Below are positions 1 through 5,236 of a stretch of DNA of 5,236 nucleotides, piece after piece. The translations under genes were made by a program, and so were the position numbers. The first letter of the stretch is position 1. Each line of letters starts with the position of its first letter. Source of the DNA: an uncultured Eubacteriales bacterium (GTDB lineage: Bacteria; Bacillota; Clostridia; Oscillospirales; Oscillospiraceae); NCBI GenBank assembly GCA_902461475.1, contig CABPXX010000118.1, positions 1 through 5,236 of the forward strand. The letters are read 5' to 3'. Below the pieces are notes generated by a model. It did not search any database. It had not been told where the DNA came from and worked only from the letters and a program-made list of their open reading frames with translations.

Positions 1-2
1 GA

Positions 3-1493
3 GAGCTCCAGACCAACCAGCAGCGGCTCCAGGACGCCCTCATTTCCTTCGGCGTGGATGCCCATATTGTCAACGTCACCCGGGGTCCCTCGGTGACCCG
101 GTACGAGCTGGAGCTGGAGCAGGGCGTGAAGCTGAACAAAATCACCAACCTCTCCGACGACATCGCCCTGGCGCTGGGCGCCTCCGCGGTGCGTGTGGCC
201 CCCATCCCCGATAAGATTTCCACCGTGGGCATTGAGGTGCCCAACCAGGTGAGCCCTGTGGCCATTCGGGACGTCATCAGCGACCGGGCCTTTACCGACA
301 GCCCCTCCAAGGTGTCCTTTGCCGTGGGCAAGGACATCGGGGGCAACTGTGTGGTGGGCAACATCGCCAAGCTGCCCCATATGCTCATTGCCGGTACCAC
401 CGGTTCCGGTAAGTCGGTGTGTACCAACTCCCTCATCATCTCTCTGCTGTACAAGGCTACCCCCGACGAGGTGCGCCTCATCATGGTGGACCCCAAGATG
501 GTGGAGTTGGGGGTGTACAACGGCATCCCCCATCTGCTCATCCCCGTGGTCACCGACCCCAAGAAGGCCGCCGGTGCCCTGCAATGGGCGGTGTGTGAGA
601 TGATGAAACGGTACAAGGCCTTCTCCGAGGTGGGCGCCAAGGATCTGGCTTCCTACAACAACCACGCCCGCAAGAGCGGGCGGGACACCATGCCCCAGAT
701 CGTGGTGGTCATCGACGAGTTGGCCGACCTGATGCTGGTGGCTGCTAAAGAGGTGGAAGAGTCCATCTGCCGGGTGGCCCAGATGGGACGTGCCTCGGGC
801 ATGCACCTGGTCATTGCCACCCAGCGTCCCTCTGCCGACGTCATCACGGGCCTGATGAAGGCCAACATCCCCAGCCGCATCGCCTTTGCCGTGGCCTCCA
901 GCTTGGAGTCCCGCATCATTCTGGACACCACCGGCGCTGAGAAGCTGGTGGGCAAGGGCGACATGCTCTATGCCCCTTTGGGCCAGGGCAAGCCCCAGCG
1001 TGTCCAGGGCTGCTTTATCTCTGAGGAGGAGGTGGCCCAGGTGGTGGACTTCATCAAGCAGGGCGGCACCGCCCAGTACGACGAATCGGTGATGCACGAG
1101 ATCGAAAAGCACGCCGAGGAGAAGGAGAAAGGCGCTAAGGGTGTGGGCGGGTCCGATCCCAACCAGGGCGGGGACTATGACGAGCTGCTCCCCGCCGCCA
1201 TTGACGTGGTGCTGGAGGTGGGACAGGCCTCGGTGTCCATGCTCCAACGCCGCTTGAAGCTGGGCTACGGCCGAGCCGCCCGCCTGGTGGACCAGATGGA
1301 GGAGAAGGGCGTGGTGGGCCACTTTGAGGGCTCCAAGCCCCGCCAGCTGCTCATTACCAAGGAGCGGTGGCAGGAGATGCAGTACCGCCAGAACATGGTG
1401 GACACTGCCCCGGAGCCCTCGGAGCCGGTACCAGAGGAGCTCCCCTTTGAGGGAGACGCCGTGGAGCAGAGCCGGGATTTACCGCCATTTTAA
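3..1493 (+). CDS. ftsK: FtsK/SpoIIIE-family DNA translocase, 5'-partial
   Basis: This is the C-terminal part of a hexameric, membrane-tethered ATP-driven DNA pump that moves chromosomal DNA through the division or sporulation septum. The reading frame is open from base 3, so the N-terminal membrane segments and linker lie outside the window. A GTG at 54 sits inside the conserved FGVDAHIVNVTRGPSVTRYE stretch (alpha subdomain) and is not the start. The RecA-like motor has a Walker A GTTGSGKS at 393-416 and a Walker B VVVIDELADLM at 702-734, followed by the ATQRPSADVITG segment typical of the family. A winged-helix gamma domain at about 1176-1358 (LLPAAIDVVLE, then SMLQRRLKLGYGRAARLVDQME) is the DNA-sequence-reading module. 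An acidic, proline-rich tail ends at the TAA at 1491. FtsK, SpoIIIE and SftA cannot be told apart without the N-terminus. The family call is firm; the symbol is nominal. Confidence 0.95.
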   Translation, partial: ELQTNQQRLQDALISFGVDAHIVNVTRGPSVTRYELELEQGVKLNKITNLSDDIALALGASAVRVAPIPDKISTVGIEVPNQVSPVAIRDVISDRAFTDSPSKVSFAVGKDIGGNCVVGNIAKLPHMLIAGTTGSGKSVCTNSLIISLLYKATPDEVRLIMVDPKMVELGVYNGIPHLLIPVVTDPKKAAGALQWAVCEMMKRYKAFSEVGAKDLASYNNHARKSGRDTMPQIVVVIDELADLMLVAAKEVEESICRVAQMGRASGMHLVIATQRPSADVITGLMKANIPSRIAFAVASSLESRIILDTTGAEKLVGKGDMLYAPLGQGKPQRVQGCFISEEEVAQVVDFIKQGGTAQYDESVMHEIEKHAEEKEKGAKGVGGSDPNQGGDYDELLPAAIDVVLEVGQASVSMLQRRLKLGYGRAARLVDQMEEKGVVGHFEGSKPRQLLITKERWQEMQYRQNMVDTAPEPSEPVPEELPFEGDAVEQSRDLPPF

Positions 1494-1498
1494 GCAGA

Positions 1499-1536
1499 AA
1501 AAAGCTGGACAGAACCGAAGTTCTGTCCAGCTTTTT
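1499..1536. terminator. Bidirectional intrinsic terminator between convergent genes
   Basis: A perfect 17-bp stem (1499-1515 with 1520-1536) closes a 4-nt loop, CGAA, at 1516-1519. The GC-rich core GCTGGACAGAAC is flanked by A5 on the left and T5 on the right, so each strand reads as a hairpin ending in a U tract. It starts 5 bp after the translocase TAA (1491-1493) and ends 3 bp before the stop codon of the leftward SLH gene (1540-1542), so it can serve both genes. In the leftward transcript the loop reads C(UUCG)G, the very stable tetraloop class. Termination itself is inferred from structure. Confidence 0.93.
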
Positions 1537-1539
1537 CAC

Positions 1540-2529
1540 TTATTGAAACCAACTGGTCTCCCGGCTCTCCACCACATCCAGGGCGGCGGAGAGCATCTGG
1601 GCGGCCTCACCCCGGGTAAGGGTGTCGGAGAGGGCGGCCCCAGGGGCCACCACGTCCAGCGCCTCCAGATTGGCCACCGACTGACTGGCCCAGGCGGGAA
1701 TCTCCTGGCTCACTGAGGTGGTGTGGATGGGAATATCAGTGGTGCACAGAAGCTCTTCCAGCATCACCGCTGCCTCCAGCTGGGTGATGGAGTCCGAGGG
1801 GGAGAACACCATTTGGCCGTCCTCGTTTTGCTCGCCCAGGCTGGTCCCCTGCATCACAGCGGCGGAGACATATCCTTTGGCCCAGGTGGAGATGTCTCCA
1901 TCGTCATAAAAGCCGGTGGTGGAAACCCCGTCCAGGGGCTGGGTCTGGGTCACGTCCATGGCCAGCACCAGAAATTCCTCCCGGGTGAGGGACTGCTCCG
2001 GGTCAAAGTAGGCCACCCCTGCCATTTGACGGCCCACGTAGATGCCCTCCTCGGCCAGGCGCAGGGCGGCATAGTGGTAGGGACTGCCGTCCAGATCGGC
2101 ATAGGTCACGCCGCAGGTGGGCACGGTGATGGAGATTTCCACGGTGGCGGGCTCGGAGACGTTGCCCATGCTATCAATGGCCACGTAGGAGAACACATCG
2201 GACCCCTTCTTGTTCTCGTAGGGGGTGTACCAGAAGGTGGAGGTGTCTTTCTCATCCAGGGTCACCTGGCCCCGGGCGGGGCTGTCCACTACCTGGTAGG
2301 TGATCAGGTCCCCCTCGGGGTCCACGGCGGAGAAGGTGCTGGTGATGGCAATGTCCTGATAGGTGGTCAGGGTAAGGTTTTTCGCCACCGGCGGGGTATT
2401 CCCGCCACCGTCCCCCCGGGGGGGGTTTTCCCCCCCGCAGGTGCTGACGGTGGTGACCACGGCGGCGGACACCGGCATGGTCAGGGCCCCCGCCAGCAGT
2501 AGGCAGAATAGGGGAAGACGGTATTTCAC
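1540..2529 (-). CDS. Secreted Big_9-like / triple SLH-domain surface protein
   Basis: This 329-residue exported protein is probably held on the cell surface through SLH repeats that bind secondary wall polymer. Residues 1-23 form a signal peptide: K2/R4, a hydrophobic core, and a VSAA cleavage region. A low-complexity Gly/Pro linker follows (31-47). Residues about 45-136 resemble a bacterial Ig/cadherin-like (Big_9) domain: NTPPVAKNLTLTT, then SAVDPEGDLITYQV, a YTPYENKKGSDVFSYVAID segment and NVSEPATVEISI. Three SLH-like repeats follow, at about 142-194, 206-262 and 272-320. Their TRAE-type motifs are degenerate: LTREE (181-185), ITQLE (248-252) and LTRGE (304-308). Cysteines at 31 and 139 each sit in a TCG triplet and could pair, which is speculative. 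The start is GTG, chosen because AAGGAGG lies 9 nt upstream and the signal peptide begins there. No enzyme domain is visible, so its precise role is unknown. It lies 65 bp downstream of the SEDS gene on the same strand. Confidence 0.88.
   Translation of the reverse strand: MKYRLPLFCLLLAGALTMPVSAAVVTTVSTCGGENPPRGDGGGNTPPVAKNLTLTTYQDIAITSTFSAVDPEGDLITYQVVDSPARGQVTLDEKDTSTFWYTPYENKKGSDVFSYVAIDSMGNVSEPATVEISITVPTCGVTYADLDGSPYHYAALRLAEEGIYVGRQMAGVAYFDPEQSLTREEFLVLAMDVTQTQPLDGVSTTGFYDDGDISTWAKGYVSAAVMQGTSLGEQNEDGQMVFSPSDSITQLEAAVMLEELLCTTDIPIHTTSVSQEIPAWASQSVANLEALDVVAPGAALSDTLTRGEAAQMLSAALDVVESRETSWFQ
2412..2436 (-). repeat. Homopolymer cluster C6-G8-T4-C7 inside the SLH gene
   Basis: On the plus strand the tract is C6 (2412-2417), G8 (2418-2425), T4 (2426-2429), C7 (2430-2436). 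The coding strand therefore carries G7, A4, C8 and G6 back to back across codons 32-40. The G and C runs flanking T4 can pair as a 7-bp hairpin (2419-2425 with 2430-2436), and C6/G6 at 2412-2423 is a 12-bp palindrome. It encodes the GGENPPRGD linker right after the signal peptide. Runs of this length are prone to replication slippage and to sequencing miscalls. In the given sequence the gene frame is intact. Confidence 0.85.
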
Positions 2530-2538
2530 AAGAGGGTG

Positions 2539-2545
2539 CCTCCTT
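2539..2545 (-). promoter_or_regulatory. Ribosome binding site of the SLH gene (fixes GTG start)
   Basis: The minus strand reads AAGGAGG here, 9 nt before the GTG at 2527-2529. This near-perfect Shine-Dalgarno sequence supports the GTG start, which places the signal peptide at the N-terminus. No convincing promoter or terminator was found in the rest of the 65-bp gap (2530-2594), so the gene may be read from the upstream rodA transcript. Confidence 0.85.
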
Positions 2546-2594
2546 GCTCTGAGTTGATACCTCTAGCATGCACCCAATGGTGAAAAATATTCGA

Positions 2595-3764
2595 TCAAGT
2601 TCGGTCTTTGAGCCAGCTGGGCAGGGGCCGCATTTTAATGCCCGACACCATGCCCATGGCCACAAAGAGGGTGAGGGTGGAGGAGCCGCCGTAGCTGAAG
2701 AAGGGCAGGGTCAGGCCGATGACCGGGGCCACATACAGGCACATGCCCACATTGAGAATGGTCTGAATCATGAGCATGGCGGCGATGCCCATGGCGATGT
2801 AGGCGGACATGCGGCTCTTGGCCTGCCGGGACACCCACACACAGCGCAGGATGATGGCGAAGAGAAGTAGCAGTACCACGCAACACCCCAACAGCCCCAG
2901 CTCTTCTCCACACACCGAGAAGATGAAGTCGGTGTGGCGGGCAGGTAGGTTCTGAGACAGGGCGGACTGGGTCTGTTTGCCGTGGAGGTAGCCCATGCCG
3001 GTGATCTGCCCCGAGCCAATGGCCAGCAGGGAGCGGCTCTGCTGCCATCCGCGGCCCAGGGGGTCCAGAGAGTGGTCAAAGACCACCCGGAAGCGCATGA
3101 TGCGGTAGTCCGTCCAGAACTTGGTGTGGGGGAGCACGAAATTCCATAGCAAGACCACTCCGGCCACCAGGGGGATGCCCACCCCCAGAAACCACCGTTT
3201 CTGCACGCCGCCCACCCAGGCCATGATGACAAAGATGAACAGGTACACCAGTACCATGCCGTAGTCGCCGGAGAGGGCGGCCAGCATCCCGGCAAAGAGC
3301 ATGGTCAGCCCGGCGTACTTCAACAGGGAGGTGAATCGGCTCACCCCAAAGGAGCGCTGGTGGTTGATGAGCCAGGCCAGCACGCAGATGTAGGCCAGCT
3401 TGGCCATCTCGCCGGGCTGGAAGCCGGTGGACAGGCCGGGGAGAAAGACCCAGCTGCGGTTTCCGGTGCCGTCGTCCCGGCCGAAGGGGAGCAGCAGCAG
3501 GATGATGGCCAGGCCCAACACTAGAAATACCTTCCACCACTTTTCCAGCAAAAATTCCAGGTCTACAAAGGTGATGACAATGTAGATCACAATGCCCAGG
3601 CAGAGAAAGATGGCCTGTTTTAGGGGGTAGCTGTGGAGGGCGGGGTCATACCGGGTGGCGCTGTACACCAGGGCGATGCCGAAGAGGTTGGCGCATACGC
3701 ACAGGGTCAGGAGCAGCACGTCCCCTTTTTTAAAGAAATCACGAAGGTTATCCATGAAGACCAT
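2595..3764 (-). CDS. rodA: SEDS-family peptidoglycan glycosyltransferase, RodA type (FtsW/RodA/SpoVE)
   Basis: This is an integral membrane enzyme of the SEDS family, which polymerises lipid II into glycan strands together with a class B penicillin-binding protein. The 389 residues fit the family length, with about ten hydrophobic segments (roughly 16-36, 49-68, 75-93, 119-136, 147-163, 167-184, 190-210, 282-308, 319-346, 350-377). Family landmarks are GNRSW (101-105), FQPGEMAKLA (115-124), SLLAIGSGQITGMGYL (245-260), RHTDFIFSVCGEELG (276-290) and the C-terminal NVGMCLYVAPVIGLTLPFFSYGGSS. D279 in the HTDF motif corresponds to the aspartate regarded as catalytic in this family. QPGE replaces the commoner QPSE. 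RodA is favoured over FtsW or SpoVE by overall resemblance, but no mreC/mreD or pbp neighbour confirms it. The ATG at 3764 is chosen over M4 because the ribosome binding site is 7 nt upstream of it. The gene is divergent from tsaE and leads into the SLH gene. Confidence 0.93.
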   Translation of the reverse strand: MVFMDNLRDFFKKGDVLLLTLCVCANLFGIALVYSATRYDPALHSYPLKQAIFLCLGIVIYIVITFVDLEFLLEKWWKVFLVLGLAIILLLLPFGRDDGTGNRSWVFLPGLSTGFQPGEMAKLAYICVLAWLINHQRSFGVSRFTSLLKYAGLTMLFAGMLAALSGDYGMVLVYLFIFVIMAWVGGVQKRWFLGVGIPLVAGVVLLWNFVLPHTKFWTDYRIMRFRVVFDHSLDPLGRGWQQSRSLLAIGSGQITGMGYLHGKQTQSALSQNLPARHTDFIFSVCGEELGLLGCCVVLLLLFAIILRCVWVSRQAKSRMSAYIAMGIAAMLMIQTILNVGMCLYVAPVIGLTLPFFSYGGSSTLTLFVAMGMVSGIKMRPLPSWLKDRT

Positions 3765-3771
3765 GGGAGTT

Positions 3772-3778
3772 CTCCTCT
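3772..3778 (-). promoter_or_regulatory. Ribosome binding site of rodA
   Basis: The minus strand reads AGAGGAG here, 7 nt before the ATG at 3762-3764. The next in-frame ATG (3753-3755) would be 16 nt away, too far, so the first ATG is preferred. Confidence 0.8.
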
Positions 3779-3811
3779 CATAATATGGGAAAGATCACAA
3801 TGATAAAGATT

Positions 3812-3840
3812 AGTATAGCACATATGGCCGGGGTGTGCTA
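3812..3840 (-). promoter_or_regulatory. Predicted leftward promoter for rodA (extended -10)
   Basis: The minus strand carries TGCTATACT, an extended -10 (TGn followed by TATACT, with TATACT at 3812-3817). At a 17-bp spacing the -35 position (3835-3840) reads TAGCAC, a poor match, as expected for an extended -10 promoter. Initiation would fall near 3805, giving a leader of about 40 nt before rodA. The -35 region lies inside the opposite promoter's -10 arm. This is predicted from sequence only. Confidence 0.6.
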
Positions 3841-3844
3841 TACT
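3816..3844 (+). promoter_or_regulatory. Predicted rightward promoter for tsaE-tsaB-upp (extended -10)
   Basis: TGCTATACT at 3836-3844 is an extended -10 with hexamer TATACT at 3839-3844. The position 17 bp upstream (3816-3821, TAGCAC) is a weak -35. Initiation near 3851 would give a leader of about 29 nt ahead of tsaE. It mirrors the rodA promoter exactly. This is predicted from sequence only. Confidence 0.62.
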
Positions 3845-3866
3845 GTCTTGAAAGAGTTTACAAGTT

Positions 3867-3873
3867 GAGGTGA
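3867..3873 (+). promoter_or_regulatory. Ribosome binding site of tsaE
   Basis: GAGGTGA lies 6 nt before the ATG at 3880-3882 and supports that start. Confidence 0.72.
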
Positions 3874-3879
3874 ACGGCT

Positions 3880-4305
3880 ATGCAGTATATCACCCACAGC
3901 CCGGACGAGACCAGGGCGTTGGGCCGTACATTGGCACAGGCGCTCCAGGGGGGCGCCGTGGTGGCATTTACCGGGGACCTGGGGGCGGGAAAGACCGCCT
4001 TTGTCTCTGGAATGGCAGAGGGATTGGGAATTGAAGAGCGGGTGACCAGCCCCACCTTTACCATCGTCAATGAATATGAAGGGGGCCGCCTGCCCCTGTT
4101 CCACTTTGACATGTACCGCTTGGGCAGCGCCGACGAGCTGTTCCACATCGGCTGGGAGGAGTACCTGGCCCGGAATGGCGTGTGTGCCGTGGAGTGGAGC
4201 GAGAATGTGGACGAGGCCCTGGACGGGGACACCATTCGGGTGGATATCTCCCGAGGCGAGGACGACAACACCCGCATCATCACCATAGAGGGGGTAGAGC
4301 TATGA
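3880..4305 (+). CDS. tsaE: tRNA threonylcarbamoyladenosine (t6A) biosynthesis ATPase TsaE
   Basis: TsaE is the small P-loop ATPase that works with TsaB and TsaD in the cytoplasm to install N6-threonylcarbamoyl on A37 of ANN-decoding tRNAs. At 141 residues it is close to normal family length. The Walker A motif GDLGAGKT spans residues 32-39 (Lys38). The family signatures SPTFTIVNEY (57-66), HFDMYRL (75-81) and VEWSENV (104-110) follow in the usual order. The ATG at 3880 has a GAGGTGA ribosome binding site and begins the usual THSPDET N-terminal segment. Its stop TGA overlaps the tsaB ATG as ATGA (4302-4305), so translation of the two is probably coupled. It is the first gene rightward of the shared divergent promoter. 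The identification is firm. Confidence 0.96.
   Translation: MQYITHSPDETRALGRTLAQALQGGAVVAFTGDLGAGKTAFVSGMAEGLGIEERVTSPTFTIVNEYEGGRLPLFHFDMYRLGSADELFHIGWEEYLARNGVCAVEWSENVDEALDGDTIRVDISRGEDDNTRIITIEGVEL
4288..4294 (+). promoter_or_regulatory. Ribosome binding site of tsaB, inside the tsaE 3' end
   Basis: GAGGGGG lies 7 nt before the ATG at 4302-4304. It fixes the tsaB start within the ATGA overlap and rules out the upstream in-frame extension that would overlap tsaE by over 100 bp. Confidence 0.75.
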
Positions 4306-5009
4306 AAATTTTGGCTTTGGAGACCTCGGCGGTCACCGCCTCGGTGGCCATCACCGAGGACGAGAAGCTGCTGGGGCAGTCCTTCCAGAACAGCGGCCTG
4401 ACCCACTCGGTGACCCTCATGCCCATGGTGACCCAGCTGCTGGACAACGTGGGGCTCACCCTCCACGACATTGACGTGGTGGCGGTAGCCGCCGGACCTG
4501 GGTCCTTCACTGGAGTGCGCATCGGCGTGGCCGCGGCCAAGGGCCTGGCTTGGCCCGACGGGAAGCCCTGCGCGCCCTGCTCCACCCTGGAGTCCATGGC
4601 GTGGCAGTGCGCCCACATGGAGGGGGAGATCTGCGCGGTGATGGACGCCCGGCGCGATCAGGTGTACGCTGCCCGGTTCTTAGCCCAGAACGGGACCCTG
4701 ACCCGGTTGAGCGAAGACGCCGCCATTGGTCTGGATCAGCTGGCGGAGGAACTTGAAAAATCCTCCAATGTGAAATTTCTCGTTGGAGATGGCGCATCCT
4801 TGTGTTATAATTTCCTCAAAGAGCGGGGAATATCCGCTACCATGATGCCGCCCCACCTGGTCTACCAGACCGCTTGGGGTGTGGCCCGGGCAGGGCTGGA
4901 GCTGGCCCGCCATGGCGCCCCAGTACCACCGCCTGAGCCAGGCCGAACGGGAGCGTTTGGCCCAGGGCAAATCTTTGACCAAATGACCGATATAAGAAAA
5001 GGGGTTTGA
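4302..5009 (+). CDS. tsaB: t6A biosynthesis protein TsaB, with apparent 3' frameshift
   Basis: TsaB is the ASKHA-fold partner that forms a heterodimer with TsaD and recruits TsaE in t6A synthesis; it is not itself the catalytic subunit. The ATG at 4302 overlaps the tsaE stop. Residues 1-204 look normal: [10 protein letters not shown] at the start, H35 in LTHSVTLMP, the signature [21 protein letters not shown] (63-83), STLESMAW (94-101) and [13 protein letters not shown] (114-126). After residue 204-207 the 235-residue product ends in an unfamiliar Pro/Gly-rich tail ([12 protein letters not shown] and on). The expected family C-terminus is encoded in the +1 frame instead, ending at a TGA at 4984-4986. 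An indel, or a short deletion not divisible by three, near 4911-4922 is inferred. The real allele may be shortened and functional, defective, or a sequencing error. Gene identity is firm; the annotated 3' end is doubtful. Confidence 0.92.
   Translation: MKILALETSAVTASVAITEDEKLLGQSFQNSGLTHSVTLMPMVTQLLDNVGLTLHDIDVVAVAAGPGSFTGVRIGVAAAKGLAWPDGKPCAPCSTLESMAWQCAHMEGEICAVMDARRDQVYAARFLAQNGTLTRLSEDAAIGLDQLAEELEKSSNVKFLVGDGASLCYNFLKERGISATMMPPHLVYQTAWGVARAGLELARHGAPVPPPEPGRTGAFGPGQIFDQMTDIRKGV
4912..4986 (+). other. Out-of-frame remnant encoding the normal TsaB C-terminus
   Basis: In the frame +1 to tsaB this stretch reads [19 protein letters not shown], then SLTK and a TGA stop at 4984-4986. A P-Y-R-x-x-x-A-E ending is what TsaB proteins of related Firmicutes usually have, so this is probably the original tail rather than a separate gene. 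The original stop would leave a 28-bp gap to upp, against 5 bp for the shifted stop. The ATG at 4912 has no ribosome binding site, and independent translation is unlikely. Confidence 0.78.
4999..5004 (+). promoter_or_regulatory. Ribosome binding site of upp
   Basis: AAGGGG, within an A-rich context, lies 10 nt before the ATG at 5015-5017. The shifted tsaB frame reads through it and stops at 5007-5009. Confidence 0.55.
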
Positions 5010-5014
5010 CGACT

Positions 5015-5236
5015 ATGGAAAAAGTACACGTTTTGGACCATCCGCTCCTTCAGCACAAGCTGTCCATCCTGCGGGACAAGAACACCGGCGTGAAAGACTT
5101 TCGCAGCATCGTCTCTGAGATTGCAGGGCTGATGTGCTACGAGGCCACCCGGGACCTGCCTCTGGAGGATGTGACCATTGAGACTCCCGTGGCCACCGGC
5201 ACCTTCAAGATGTTGGCCGGTAAGAAGCTGGCCGTG
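5015..5236 (+). CDS. upp: Uracil phosphoribosyltransferase, 3'-partial
   Basis: Upp converts uracil plus PRPP to UMP and pyrophosphate in cytoplasmic pyrimidine salvage. Only the first 74 residues are present, about a third of the usual length (roughly 210), and the frame is open to the right edge. The N-terminus is diagnostic: [22 protein letters not shown] (4-25) followed by [31 protein letters not shown] (29-59), the canonical family opening. The catalytic PRPP- and uracil-binding motifs lie outside the window. It follows tsaB on the same strand with 5 bp after the shifted stop (28 bp after the inferred original one) and no terminator between them, so it is probably co-transcribed with tsaE-tsaB. 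Confidence 0.95.
   Translation, partial: MEKVHVLDHPLLQHKLSILRDKNTGVKDFRSIVSEIAGLMCYEATRDLPLEDVTIETPVATGTFKMLAGKKLAV

Larger units (their letters stand above)
3812..3844. repeat. Perfect 11-bp inverted repeat spanning the divergent promoter
   Basis: AGTATAGCACA (3812-3822) and TGTGCTATACT (3834-3844) are exact reverse complements separated by 11 bp (TATGGCCGGGG). The arm centres are 22 bp apart, about two helical turns. Each arm contains one extended -10 hexamer and, at a 17-bp spacing, the other promoter's -35 position. It could be symmetric promoter architecture, an operator for a dimeric regulator, or both. Confidence 0.9.

Noticed and set aside
54..56. GTG as a start codon for the translocase
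   Set aside because: The frame is open upstream to the window edge, and the residues before it (LISFG) continue the conserved FtsK FGVDAxxVNV region. The gene is 5'-truncated by the window, not short.
2428..2448. Lipoprotein lipobox around Cys31 (VSTC) of the SLH protein
   Set aside because: Thr at -1 is not a typical lipobox residue, and the cysteine lies about 8 residues after a good signal peptidase I site (VSAA). An ordinary secreted protein is more likely.
1723..2502. 259-codon open frame on the plus strand opposite the SLH gene
   Set aside because: It is antisense to a gene with a signal peptide, a strong ribosome binding site and recognisable domains. Its translation is Gly/His/Val-rich with no family resemblance, as expected from GC-rich codon bias on the opposite strand.
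2530..2594. Separate promoter or rodA terminator in the 65-bp gap upstream of the SLH gene
   Set aside because: A TTGATC and a TATCAA were considered as -35 and -10, but their spacing is wrong. No GC-rich hairpin followed by a T run is present; the only clear signal is the ribosome binding site.
4182..4301. N-terminal extension of tsaB in the same frame, upstream of 4302
   Set aside because: It lies entirely within tsaE in another frame and its residues are Gly/Arg/His-rich. The ATG at 4302 has a good ribosome binding site and starts the canonical MKILALETS.
3858..4616. 252-codon minus-strand open frame opposite tsaE and tsaB
   Set aside because: It is antisense to two clearly identified t6A genes, has no ribosome binding site, and its composition is low-complexity Ser/Arg/Pro/Gly.
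4905..4935. Programmed +1 ribosomal frameshift restoring the TsaB tail
   Set aside because: I found no in-frame stop at the shift point, no recognised slippery codon with a rare or stop codon next to it, and no stimulatory structure. An indel or base-calling error is simpler, though it is not excluded.

Overview
The window is a GC-rich stretch of about 5.2 kb, densely packed with genes. It looks like a chromosome segment from a Gram-positive, low-GC-phylum but high-GC-clade anaerobe (Clostridia, probably Oscillospirales and Flavonifractor/Lawsonibacter-like). The lineage is inferred from S-layer-homology (SLH) repeats, strong AGGAGG-type ribosome binding sites, a GTG start with a strong ribosome binding site, and the general protein style. 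No rRNA or other marker gene is present to fix it.

Left part (1-1540): the C-terminal two thirds or so of an FtsK/SpoIIIE-type DNA translocase runs rightward from beyond the window edge. It converges on a leftward gene, and the two share one compact bidirectional terminator at 1499-1536. Middle part (1540-3764, minus strand): a secreted Big_9-like plus triple-SLH surface protein lies 65 bp downstream of a SEDS-family glycan polymerase (RodA type). The pair may be co-transcribed. Both act at the cell envelope, one polymerising peptidoglycan and the other probably binding wall polymer.

Right part (3880-5236, plus strand): tsaE and tsaB (bacterial t6A tRNA modification) overlap by 4 bp, and upp (uracil salvage) follows and runs off the right edge. 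The 115-bp gap between rodA and tsaE holds a perfect 11-bp inverted repeat. Each arm carries an extended -10 element, one facing each gene, so the two transcription units appear to share a symmetric, overlapping divergent promoter.

The clearest anomalies are three. First, tsaB appears frameshifted near its 3' end: the expected family C-terminus ([14 protein letters not shown]...) is intact but in the +1 frame. Second, a C6-G8-T4-C7 homopolymer cluster lies just after the signal peptide of the SLH gene and could be a slippage site. Third, the divergent promoter has the symmetric architecture just described. I see no CRISPR array, tRNA, rRNA, insertion sequence or phage gene, and no dramatic new system. 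The genes are mostly housekeeping.
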